From contig JANFAH010000108.1 of the NCBI GenBank assembly GCA_024663395.1, positions 1-64,000 of the forward strand: a stretch of 64,000 bases of DNA, written 5' to 3'. The DNA is from Pisolithus tinctorius (lineage: Eukaryota; Basidiomycota; Agaricomycetes; Boletales; Pisolithaceae). Below, one piece after another: positions 45,056 to 55,060 of the stretch; positions within the stretch are counted from its first letter, which is position 1; every line of letters begins with the position of its first letter. The notes beneath the pieces are model-generated. The model saw only the letters and a program-made list of their open reading frames with translations, ran no database searches and was not told the DNA's origin. The translations under genes were made by a program, and so were the position numbers.

Positions 45056-46958
45056 TCTGGCATTTCTATGTTGGTAGCTACTGAGAACTCTTCCCCCTGA
45101 AGCCTAGGGCAGAGCCCCATGCCCTTCACATGGACATCATAGTTCTAGTGGTTGTCTGGTTCCATGGATTTCACATTCCTATCTCACACATAGCAGTTTG
45201 CACCTAAATCCAATCTGTATTTATGATAGGGTATGCTATCAGATTGAATATGCATAGGTGTGAGGAGAAAATGAATGGTCTTGTAAGGGTATTGTAGTTA
45301 CAATGGTAACAAAAAGACCATGGTGGATAATGGACAAAATGAATGATGGCAGACATTACACAAAGGAAGGATATGCAGGGGGAAGATGATACAGCCACAG
45401 GGTATCATAGTTACATGCTAACAATGCAAACATGTTGAACTGGTGTGTACATGAGCCAGTAGCAAGCAAATGATTGAGATGAAAACATGCCTAGTAGTGG
45501 TTGTGTCAATCATGGGTGTGATAGGAATGTCCATCAGAGTCATCAGAGTCATGATGACAATGTCTCTTGTGGGGAGGGTTTCGATAAATGTATTCAACCA
45601 CACTGTGCATGTTAGTCTCATTGTACACATAGGCTACCCAGCAGCATACCTTCGGTGAGTTCTTCCCTGTTGTGAAGGACCACCATGATCACTCTCATTG
45701 TCGTGATATCCTCTATAGTGCTTGTGTGACTCATGCCAAGGGCAGTGGTGAGGACATGGGGTCAGAGAGTAGTTATCAGAAGGGGGGTGATGATGATATG
45801 CAGCTGCTGGAGCAAGATATGTGTGATGATCACCATGCAACGATGGACCTTGTGGAGATGACTGCGGTGACTCCTCGACAGGGGATGAAGGAGGGAGAGG
45901 GGAGTGGTGGGATGCTGGCTGAGTGGAACAAGGTCCATAGGATGGCAATTGCCCTCGCCTCAGGTGGTGTGATCCTGCAGGAGAGGGGTGACATGTGCAG
46001 GATGGTGATTGCTGTCATTGGGTGTGGTGGGATGTTGAGGGAGACACATGGCACTGCACAGGTGGCTGGGGTGATCTATAAGCTGGGGATAAAGAAGGCA
46101 CAGTCATATGGTGGGTGTTGGATGCTGCTGGCAAGGGGTGACATCTGTTGGATGGCACTCGTCCTCACACAGGTTGGTCAGGGAAAGATGAAGGGGCACT
46201 TCTCTCCTTAAACTTGTCACCTTTAGGGAGGGCCTTAATGAATGCATCTGAATCAGAAAGAACACAGAGGTGCTGGTGTGAGTCAAAGTGTGGAAAGGCA
46301 GTATAAACCAACCAAACCAACACCAAAGACAAATGTGAGCGAGTGGTGGTTTACCTCCGCGGAACCTGGAGGCCAGAGAAACCTGACGTGGGGGGGAGGG
46401 ACTTCAAGTAGAGTGCTCCTGGCACAAGTCGTCAACGAGTTACACAGGAGTAGATAAGCGAGTGATGACTAGATGGGGGATGCTGAATAGAGTGAAGGTA
46501 TTCAGCTGAAAGTACTCTGGTGTGATGATCTTTTGGATGTGCTCCTGGTGCAAGTCGATGACGAGTTATGCAGGAGTGGATGGATGACTAAGCAGGTGTG
46601 CTGACAGAGCACAGATGATACTTCAGATGAATGAATGAAGGTAGATAGACCCTTGATGGAGCCTCAACTACCAATGATACAAATGAAGACAGATAGACTC
46701 TCCTGAATGAGCCTCAACTGTCGATGATGAGATAGGCACTGAACTGACTGCTGGACTGCTTCTGATTGATTTTTGGTAGCTAAGTGTCAAGTCCGGGCCT
46801 ACTCCGACCAACTCCGACGCTATATAAGGTCTAGAGAAGGGTTCAGAAGCAAGTCCGACACAGAAGAACAGAACTCCGACTAGTGGAGTGTCGGCAGGAA
46901 CAAAGACCACTGAGACAAAGGTGGAGCAGAGTGAGGGCATTGGGTTTAGCTCATGCAC

Positions 46959-47230
46959 TGTAGGAATAGGTAAAATGAAGTACCTAGAAATAGTAAAAGT
47001 CAGTAATGGGCGAGTATAGTGCTCGACCCAAGAGGGAGGTTCTCGCTGGAGAAAGTAAGTGTAGTAAAAAGGTGAAAATTGCGAACTGAAAAGGAATACT
47101 TAGCTGTGCCTGTCTAATACTCTTGCCAGTCCTCCTGGCACTTTGGGTACTCCCCAAAGTAATAAATCTAACTTCCAAAAACTCACCAAAATGTGAGACT
47201 AAATCACCCTACTTCTGAGGGCCTGTGACA
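46959..47230 (-). repeat. LTR of element D (3' LTR)
   Basis: 272 bp, the same length as 48619-48890 and about 92-95% identical by eye. Confidence 0.85.
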
Positions 47231-47306
47231 TGTACTTGTTTCTTCCACCGCCTTGACCTCTTAGGTAGGACTCCTGTAGTGACACACCAGTAGCCATCAG
47301 AGAAGC

Positions 47307-48452
47307 TCAATACAAACAAAATGAAAAACCCCTTTGAGTGTTGCAATTCGCTTCAAATTCGAATGGGACTTTCATTGTGAGTGGTTCCTCCACCAATGCT
47401 GTTTCGACTTGCTCTAGTTCTACTGCTTCCTGTAACTCAGTAGTCAGTATTCTGTTCATACTCAAAGAAAACTCTCCCGTCTCAAAACAGGTTGCTGCAG
47501 CTGCTTTGACGAGCCTGCCAGGGCTTTGGTCTTCACTCTTTGTCTTCTCGGATGAACTCAGTGGCTGCGCGTGACTTGTCGAAACTAACTTCGGTACTTT
47601 CTCGCACTCTATGTATCCTGATAACTCTGTAGATCCCTGTATACTGGACGTCAGCAAGTCATGTGTAGCTGTAGGCAGAAAACACTTCATAGATAGATGT
47701 TGCTTGTCTGAACTCGATTCTGGGTCACCTCGTGGCTCATAGTAGTCTCCTGTGCTTGTTTGTGCTCGCTCTGAGCGAAATCCTTTGTGTAGTAGTTGTG
47801 TTGCTGTGTATGTTACTTGCTGCATGGGCCATGGATCGTCCGAGTGTCACTGTCGATCGTCGCGTCGCATTTTCCGAATGATTTCGCGCTGGAATTCCTT
47901 GTCAAAGCCTTGTACATAGAGGTCTTCGAGCTCGTCAGCCTCGAGTTGCTTTAAAACCCATAGAAACGTTGTTAAATCTAGAAAATAGAGTCTGTAGTTC
48001 ATCAGTTCTTCCTCTGTATGAATTTCTCTTCTTGCTTGGCTGTCAACGAGGCTGTAAAGGTCATTCCTCGAGTACTGTTGATCCATTTTCCGGGACCCAG
48101 GATACAAATGTGCAATGGCCACCATGAATTTGGGCCAACTCAGCTGATCTTCAATGAATTCATACCATGAGTCCAAGACTCTGCTGCTTGCATACCAGCA
48201 GACCCACTTCACCCACTCTTGGTCATTGAAGCAATTCTTGTGCTCGCAAAGACTTCGAACCTCTCTGAAATACCTAAAAAGGTCAGATGCATACCCTGAG
48301 AACCATGGTGCATCCCTCGAATGCCTTGGTGGCATTCCCTCGATCCACTTTGGCACATTTTCGCAGCTTCTTCGTAACATTTCCACAATCAATTTGCCTT
48401 TGGAATTCACTCTCGACTTGTGTGACTTTCGTGAGCATCGCTTGCCTGTCAT
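47307..48452 (-). pseudogene. Gag-like ORF of element D with one internal TGA
   Basis: A 381-codon minus-strand frame. The first part (MTGKRCSRKSHKSRVNSKGK, then WFSGYASDLFRYFREVRSLC, WYASSRVLDSWYEFIEDQLS, FDKEFQREIIRKMRRDDRQ) has the helical, Trp-rich look of retrotransposon capsid proteins. After a single TGA at 47847 the same frame continues (HSDDPWPMQQVTYTATQLLH) to FSFCLY at 47307. No zinc knuckle, protease or RT found. The TGA could be decay or a readthrough site. Confidence 0.55.
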
Positions 48453-48618
48453 TTTCTGCTCAAGTAGAAGACCTGAAAATTCCTTAAATTTTGAGTGCAG
48501 ATTGCAGTGAAATGAAAAATTCCGAAAGACTTAGCTAATTGTTCTGAATGCTTGCGGTGATAAAAAGGTGACTTCTTTCCCCAAAATGGACAGAACCCCC
48601 CTTGCGGTGGGCTCCAGA

Positions 48619-48890
48619 TGTAGGAATAGGTTAAAAAGAAGTACCTAGAAATAGTAACAGTCAGTAATGGGTGAGTTTAGTGCTCGACCCAAAAGGGAGG
48701 TTCTCTCTGGAGAAAGAAGTGTAGTAAAAATGTAGAAATTGCGAACTCAAATGGAATACTTAGCTCTGTCTGTCTAATAGCTCTTGCCAGTCCTCCTGGC
48801 CCTTTGGGTACTCGCCAAAGTAATAAATCTAACTTCGAAAACTTGCTGAAATGCGAGACTAAATCACCCTACTACTGAGGGCCTGTGACA
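48619..48890 (-). repeat. LTR of element D (5' LTR)
   Basis: Matches 46959-47230. The primer-binding-site complement directly adjoins it on the inner side. Confidence 0.85.
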
Positions 48891-50086
48891 TGGATTGGTT
48901 GTTCTATGGTAAACTGAACTCGCACAAACACAGCGCATGTGCTTAGTCAGCAATGCGGCTGCTCGCCACCAAGTCCAGGGGTACAAACACAAAAACAAAG
49001 GCAAGAAACAAAACAAGTCCTTCCACCCCTAAACTCCTGACCAAGATGGATTCTCCTAGGGAACTCGAACTCGTTCCCTACAGCACTACCCCCTTGCACG
49101 ATCTCAGCCCTCATATTTCAGAGGGAGAGTACAGATGGAGAGTCAGAGATAACTCCAACAGGCAGAAGACAGAATCAGAGGGAGTAGGAACTAAGTGGAT
49201 ATTTGTACTGAAGAACAGCGGAGTACAGTACATGCTTTTATACTGCTATGGAGGTACAGTAACCGGAATCGGAACTGACATATGGAGACTCATAAATTTT
49301 CAAGTAAAATTTCCTGGACGACGAATGAAGGGTAGATGGAGGACATATGAATGGGTAACACAGAACATCCAGAAAAGGAAATAGTCCAGGTGCTGGACCA
49401 TGCAGTGAGCGCGCTGTGGAGTACCTGACTGCAAAGGTAGTCACATGACCCCTCAGAGAACGGACCACTCAGTCTGGTAGGAGAGCAACACAAGTCCAAC
49501 AACAGTTGGAGCGGAGATGGTTCACAACCAACAGAAGTTGGGTGGAGTTGGTGCGGAGTGAGCGGATGACCAGCGGAAAAGGTTGTGGAGTGAGCAAAGA
49601 CCTATGATGAACGCACGGTTATGACACTAAGTACATGGGGGTTTATATACTGTGGGGGGAGCATAGCTTGTGACAAACAAGGCACAAACACTTGGTAAGT
49701 AATAAGTAAGGACTGAGTAATCATGATGAGTAAGCGAGAAATGAAAAGTAAGCAAGCGAAGAAGATTAGTAAGTATTGGCAACAAACGAGTCAAGGATAG
49801 TCACAATATCACAAAATGAGTCAAATAGAATCAGAAACTGAGTAAGTGCACTGATATCACATTAGGGGGTGGCGATGCAAGTCAGATCTCGGCAGAGACA
49901 TCTCTAGATCCAAAGATGGCATGACAGATGGACAGTGTTTCCAGATAGGGAAGTATTAATTCCAGAATTGAAGGGCATGAGTCAGGCATCAAAGGGGGCT
50001 AGGGCATTGGGGGTCTGTGGGGCAATGGGAGCATACACAATCATGTCTCCCACCCTTCCATCCTCTCAGTGAAGTTAACAAAAACT

Positions 50087-50750
50087 TCATGAATGGGGCT
50101 CTGATGGAGGAGGAGGAGAAGGGGGGACGTCTTCTGCTGGATCTTGCAGTAAGAAGGCAAGATGCATGTCGTACTCGTCATGAATGCGATCAGGGAGGCT
50201 GGAGGACAGTAGATTATACTGCAGCTGTCACAATGTGGGAAGAATGATGGACGAGACTGGCACAAAGACAGTGCAGGCAGCAGGGAGGAACGACCCATAT
50301 GCTTCATCAACCGGGGAGACTGAAACGACCACATAAGACCTTTCTAACCGAGTGACAGACCTGAGGCGACCAAAGACCATCCTTCTGGAAGTCATACTGA
50401 CAAGGAGAACATGCTGACCAAGCTGCATGGGATGAGATGGGGCTGACAATGATGGGATGAACCAGGGGGCTTCAGGACGGAAGCTGGTGGGGACACCTGG
50501 CAGATATATGTAGTCACTGTCTCTGGCAAATGAGACAAGCGAGATGATCAATGAAGAGGTGGCCATGATTGATGGACTTAGCGAAATGAGTGTCTGATGG
50601 ATGGAGTGCTGTAGAAACACGCAGGGTGCGAGGATCCTCTCCAAACTTGGAAGGAAGAATCATGGGGCTGAGGACTTTAAGCGAGTGTGGGAATGGAGTC
50701 GATATCTTTGGAAATGGTGGAGATATGACGAAAACTGGAATGCCGTACAT
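50087..50750 (-). pseudogene. Element E ORF, copy A (frameshifted)
   Basis: Homologous to the intact ORF at 55231-55893: MYGIPVFVISPPFPKIST, then after a one-base shift MATSSLIISLVSFARDSDYI, YLPGVPTSFRPEAPWFIPSL, TSRRMVFGRLRSVTRLERSY, VSPVDEAYGSFLPAACTVF. A TGA after LPTL is absent from copy B. Function unknown. Confidence 0.6.
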
Positions 50751-53465
50751 GGGTGCTAAAAACCTTTAACATGCGCTTAACTTGCTTCCTCTTTTCTCTT
50801 TAGCACTGACGACTTGTTCTTGTGCGAAGGATGACTGTTAATGTCTGACAGTCTTTCTATGCATGAGGCCTTTAGTCTTCATCTGCATGCTTGGGCATTG
50901 TGTGCAACTCGTCAATGAGTTAGGCAGAGTCAGCTGTAACCATGTCCACAACACCTTTGGTGTGTGACACTGGTTCAATGTGTTCACCACAAGTGGGATG
51001 TCACACATCCTTGCATCACTGTGGCGAAATAGCTCAATCTGATCTGGATTATTCATGTCAGTGAGGGCAACCATTTCATGTCAACAACTCACCATCAGTC
51101 CATTTCTTGAGGTAAAATGATGAATTCGGCACAGGAACAAGGTATTCAGCTTGGTCTTCTTTGTCATCTAGTGCAGCCTCAGCATGGTAATCTGCACCCA
51201 TTGACTCTTTCAGGAAAGGAACAGTCAGAGCATGAAGTTCATCAGCATTGAGGCATTTGACATTGACATCCAGACCAACAGCAGGGACTCCAGCAGGCCA
51301 ATCAGTGATGGTATGCTGGTGAACATACAGCAGATCAAGCAACAACTTCCAAGAAACATTTCTCTGGCATCATGTGATACCATTCTCTTCTGTGGCAGCA
51401 CTTCAGAGGATGAATATGAATCAAATAGATTTATTGACATACAGAATTTATGGAGTATGATTGTAGGTAAAACTCGCCAATTGCGATCATGCCTGTATTC
51501 TTGAGGTTTTAATCCCAGTGCATGGTCATAATGGGGTTGTGACAGCACATTAAAGTCAGGAAGAGGCAACAAAGCAGCAGAGTTAAGGATTTTATACCTA
51601 AAGAAAAGTCAGTGGGCAATTGTACATGGCATATGTTATACATACTTGATAATGGTGGACAGGTATTCTAATAATTGTGTTATGTCAGTCTGCCTCTCAC
51701 TTGCATGCTGCATGAGAAGGGAGGATCCAGCAAAAATTCCTTGGGATTGGCGTGCAGCTTCATTGCTCCCACTATAAATTACACATCCAAAGACATGTAT
51801 GCCATCCACATTGCACCAAGTTTGTGCCTGTACAAGAGGTTATTCAAGAAGCAAACAATCACAATGGTATTACCCACCCCTTGTGTAAAGGAGTCATGGC
51901 AAGCCATTACATGGCCCACCATTGCCTTGGAACTGATGTCTTTGGACCCACTGACACACTCACTCCAATACTTCCAGATCTCAGCCCACAGTTGAGGATG
52001 TTCATCCTCATCTTTATGGTCCTCATAGTGCTTGGTGTGACGCCTATAGTAGTCTTTGGTTTCCTCTGTGATTGAATCAATGTGGAGTCAAAACTGCAAC
52101 AAGTTAGGATGTACTGACCTGCAGACACTTTTGGATTGGTATGTGCATACCAAGCCTGATGCATGTTCCACACAGATTCAGCACAAGTTGCCTTTGTGGT
52201 AAGACCAGCAGCAGCCATGATTGACCCAAGAGTCTTGCCATACTCATCTGCAATTGCCTGGGCTTCTTGAGTGGTGTGCATGCCAAGTGCCTGTGCCTTT
52301 CATATGGCTTCCAAGGGAAGCCACCCTGGTTTGAAGCATGGTAAGCCTGCTTCTGCACTGGATGTATCCTCGCATTGACTGAGGTCACTGGCTAGGGTAG
52401 GTGCAGAGGGTGTGACTACTACCTTGCAGAAGGCACAATGTCATCCTTTGGGTTTCCCATGCATCCCAGTCATCTCCAAGCCATCAGGGAGGTCTCCAGT
52501 GTCACTAGGTCCATCCTCATCTTCAGAGGATGTGTTGGCTAGGGCATGAGATTTCCCTTTGGCTTCCCTATGCCTCCTGGTCACAGAGCTGTCAGTGTCA
52601 CCTTCAGTATCAGCAGCTCCATCTTCTTCTTCTGATGAGGATGGAGAAGGGAGAGGGGGAGTGGAAGGATGGTTATCAGTATCATAATTGCCAGTGCAGA
52701 TTTCTCTCAGGGTTTGTTCGTGTTTAAGGTCATGCCTCTGGTCAGCTGACCAATCACTGTCTATTCAATGACACATGTAAATTATGTGAATAATGCAGTT
52801 TAATCAAATAAACAAACCTGATGCACTTTCATGCTCAACATCATCATGACAAATGGAGTCCATCATATTTTCAACAGCTTGGCGACCATCATGATCCACC
52901 AGGTCCTCTGAGACCAGATCACCTTCAGCTTGCACCATACTCTCAACAGCTTGTTCATCCTCTTCACTGTCATTGGGGGTAACAGCTGGTGGCGACCTTG
53001 AGAAGGAATACAGCTACATACATAGATCACACACTTACACTTTTCATGACCCTGCTCAGCAACTATATCTTCCATAGAAATGATGCCCAATTGTAGCTGC
53101 TCAAGGGCAACAGTGCAGTCAAGCTTCATACTGTTCTGGAGTGTAACCTGTTTCGTCCAGAAGGAGTCAAGGTGCTGATCCTCACGTTCTTTCTCTGTCA
53201 ACCCTTGCGAAGAATTACGACTTGAGCATGGCTGGAGAGGGGGATGTCGAGCTACAGAGCTGGATTCACGGTTCTGAAAACAGTGGTCAGTAAGCAAAAA
53301 AAAAAAAGGTAGTGCTACACACCAGGCACTCCTCACCATCCCCTGCCATTGGCTCGTGTATTTCAGAAATTGTATCCTGATTTCCACCTCATGCTGATGG
53401 AAAGAGTGGAGACAGTAGTACACAAGACACAGGAAGTAGGTCTGTACTCACATTTAACTACCTGG

Positions 53466-54179
53466 TGTCATAACTGTGCATTCGTTATAAGTCTTTGCTC
53501 ACTCTGCAACCTTTTCCGCCGGTCATCTGCTCACTCCATACCAACTCCACCCAACTTCTGTTGGTTGCGAACCATCTCCACTCCGACTGCTGTCGGACTT
53601 GTGTTGCCCTCCCACCGGACCGGGCGGTCTGTTCTCTGAGGGGTCATGTGACTACCTTCGCAGTCAGGTACTCCGCAGCATGCTCACTGCATGATCCAGC
53701 ACCTGGACTACTTCCTTTTCTGGATGTTCTGTGTTACCCGTTCGTATGTCCTCCGTCTACCCTTCATTCATCATCCAGGAAATTTTACTTGAAAATTTAT
53801 GAGTCTCTGTATGTCAGTTCCAATTCTGATTACTGTACCTCCGTAGCAGTATAAAAACATGTACTGTACTCTGCTGTTCTTCAGTATGAATATCAACTTA
53901 GTTCCTACTCCCTCTGATTCCATCTTCTGTCTGTCGGAGTTATCCCCGACTATCCGTCTGTACTCTCCCTCTGAAATATGAGGGCTGAGATCGTGCAAGG
54001 GGGTAGTGCACAAGCTAAACCTGACACCCTCACTCTGCTCCGCCTTTGTCTCGGTGGTCTTCGTTCCTGCCGACACTCTGCTAGTCGGAGTTCTGTTCTT
54101 CTGTATCAGACTTGCTTCCAAACCCTTCCCTAGACCTTATATAGCATCAGAGTTGGTCGGAGTAGGCCCAGACTTGACA
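53466..54179 (+). mobile_element. Solo LTR of gypsy B family, 714 bp
   Basis: TGTCATAACTG...CAGACTTGACA, exactly the same length as the LTR at 58763-59476, flanked by CCTGG on both sides (53461-53465 and 54180-54184). A CTTATATAGC TATA-type box lies near the end. No internal region remains, so it is a product of LTR-LTR recombination. Confidence 0.92.
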
Positions 54180-55060
54180 CCTGGTGACGGTGTGAGTCAA
54201 GGTGTGGAAAGGCAGTATAAACCAACCAAACCAACACCAAAGACAAATAATGTGCGAGTGGTGGTTTGCCTCCACAGAACCTGGAGTGCAGAGAAACCTA
54301 AATGTGTGGGGGGGACTTCAAGTAGAGGGCTCCTTGCACCAGTCGTCGACAAGTTACACAGGAGAGGATGAATGAATGCTGATTGAGAAGGGGATGCTGA
54401 ACAGAGCAGGGGTGTTCAGCTGAAAGGCCTTGGGAGTAATAGACTTTGATAGAATATGCTCCTGGTGCAAGTCGATGACGAGTTACACAGGAGTGGAAGA
54501 ATGACTAAGCAAGAGGTTGCTGACTAAGCACTGATGATACTGCTGATGATGAATGAAGGTAGATAGACCCTTGATGGAGCCTCAACTACCAAGGATGATG
54601 GATGGTGACAGATAGACTCTTCCAAATGAGCCTCAACTGTCGATGATGAGATATGCTGAGCTGACTTCTGGATTGATTCTTGATTGCTTCCTTGTAGCTA
54701 AGTACATGGGGGTTTATATATGGAGGGGGGAGCATAGCTTGTGACAAACAAGGCACAAACACTTGGTAAGTAATGAGTAAGGACTGAGTAATCATGATGA
54801 GTAAGCGAGAAATGAAAAGTAAGCAAGCAAAGAAGATTGGTAAGTATTGGCAATGAATGAGTCAAGGATAGTCAAAATATCACAAAATGAGTCAAATAGA
54901 ATCAGAAACTGAGTAAGTGCACTGATATCACATTAGGGGGTGGCGATGCAAGTTAGATCTTGGTGGAGACATCTCTAGATCCAAAGATGGCATGACAGAT
55001 GGACAGTGTTTCCAGATAGGGAAGTATTAATTGCAGAATTGAAGGGCATGAGTCAGGCGT

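Larger units (their letters stand above)
40780..45110 (-). mobile_element. DDE DNA transposon with minisatellite-type ends
   Basis: An intact transposase gene (41939-44311) is bracketed by a perfect 21-bp inverted repeat (41732-41752 and 44608-44628, core TGCATGAGCCCTATC) and, outside that, by two arrays built on GGGGATTCTCCA-like units. The arrays face outward in opposite orientation, so together they act as long repetitive inverted ends. The outermost tips and target duplication could not be fixed by eye; the limits given are approximate. Confidence 0.65.
46959..48890 (-). mobile_element. Gag-only LTR retroelement D (non-autonomous)
   Basis: Two 272-bp LTRs in direct repeat (46959-47230 and 48619-48890; TGTAGGAATAGG...CCTGTGACA on the plus strand). 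Next to the right LTR, inside, is a primer-site match on the minus strand, TGGAGCCCACCGCAAGG (48600-48616), the complement of a tRNA 3' end. A purine run (GGAAGAAACAAG on the minus strand) lies next to the left LTR. Only one ORF is inside, no pol. A further 188 bp (48891-49078) of unclear origin separates it from the resumed host LTR, with GCAC at both junctions. Confidence 0.8.
46785..49626 (-). mobile_element. Solo LTR of gypsy B family (reverse), split by a further insertion
   Basis: TGTCAAGTCC at 46785 to GGTTATGACA at 49626 is the reverse complement of the 714-bp LTR seen whole at 53466 and 58763. It is flanked by CTAAG at 46780-46784 and 49627-49631. The uninterrupted site, GCTAAGTACATGGGGG, is preserved in the E copy near 54697. 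The LTR is broken between 46958 and 49079 by another element. Confidence 0.88.
46277..50969 (-). mobile_element. Element E, copy A (interrupted), solo-LTR-like with an internal ORF
   Basis: TG...CA termini (TGTGAGTC at 46277, GTGTGACA ending at 50969) flanked by CTGG on both sides (46273-46276 and 50970-50973), a 4-bp target duplication. It sits inside the coding frame of the unknown gene. Without its own insertion (46785-49626 plus one CTAAG) it is about 1.85 kb. On the minus strand it has an ORF in the first half, then a TATATAAACCCCCATG-type TATA region. That layout matches an LTR with U3, TATA, R, U5. Confidence 0.65.
45634..53349 (-). pseudogene. Multi-exon gene of unknown function, split by nested insertions
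   Basis: Minus-strand gene starting at 53349 (MAGDGEECL) and continuing over several introns: GLTEKEREDQHLDSFWTKQV, an acidic region, EDGPSDTGDLPDGLEMTGMH, ESVWNMHQAWYAHTNPK, EETKDYYRRHTKHYEDHKDE, DISSKAMVGHVMACHDSFTQ, TITDWPAGVPAVG, LNADELHALTVPFLKESMGA, MCDIPLVVNTLNQ. There, at 50970, element E (46277-50969) interrupts it. Past E the frame resumes exactly (HLCVLSDSDAFIKALPKGDK) and ends in a His/Pro/Ser-rich tail (HHPPSDNYSLTPCPHHCPWH) at 45634. In-frame TGA codons occur where Trp fits (GKPKG-stop-HCAFC; LEAI-stop-KAQ). No domain recognised. Genes with this WPAGVPAVG pattern seem recurrent in mushroom genomes, so it may itself belong to a mobile element; that is recollection, not a search result. 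Confidence 0.6.

Noticed and set aside
44608..45129. Repeating open frames on both strands (LGILQAM and ENPQHCL patterns)
   Set aside because: Period equals the 21-bp minisatellite; a 21-bp unit without stops is open in several frames automatically.
45672..46211. Plus-strand 179-codon frame with repeated GGVI/GGML motifs
   Set aside because: Antisense to the His/Pro/Ser-rich tail of the unknown gene, whose frame continues exactly across element E; its repetition reflects that tail.
46277..54932. The 742-bp TGTGAG...TATCACA segments (46277 and 54191) read as a pair of LTRs around 49.9-54.2 kb
   Set aside because: Each is only part of the longer element E, whose other end (GTGTGACA) and flanking duplication lie about 1.1 kb further on; the enclosed genes would also be antisense.
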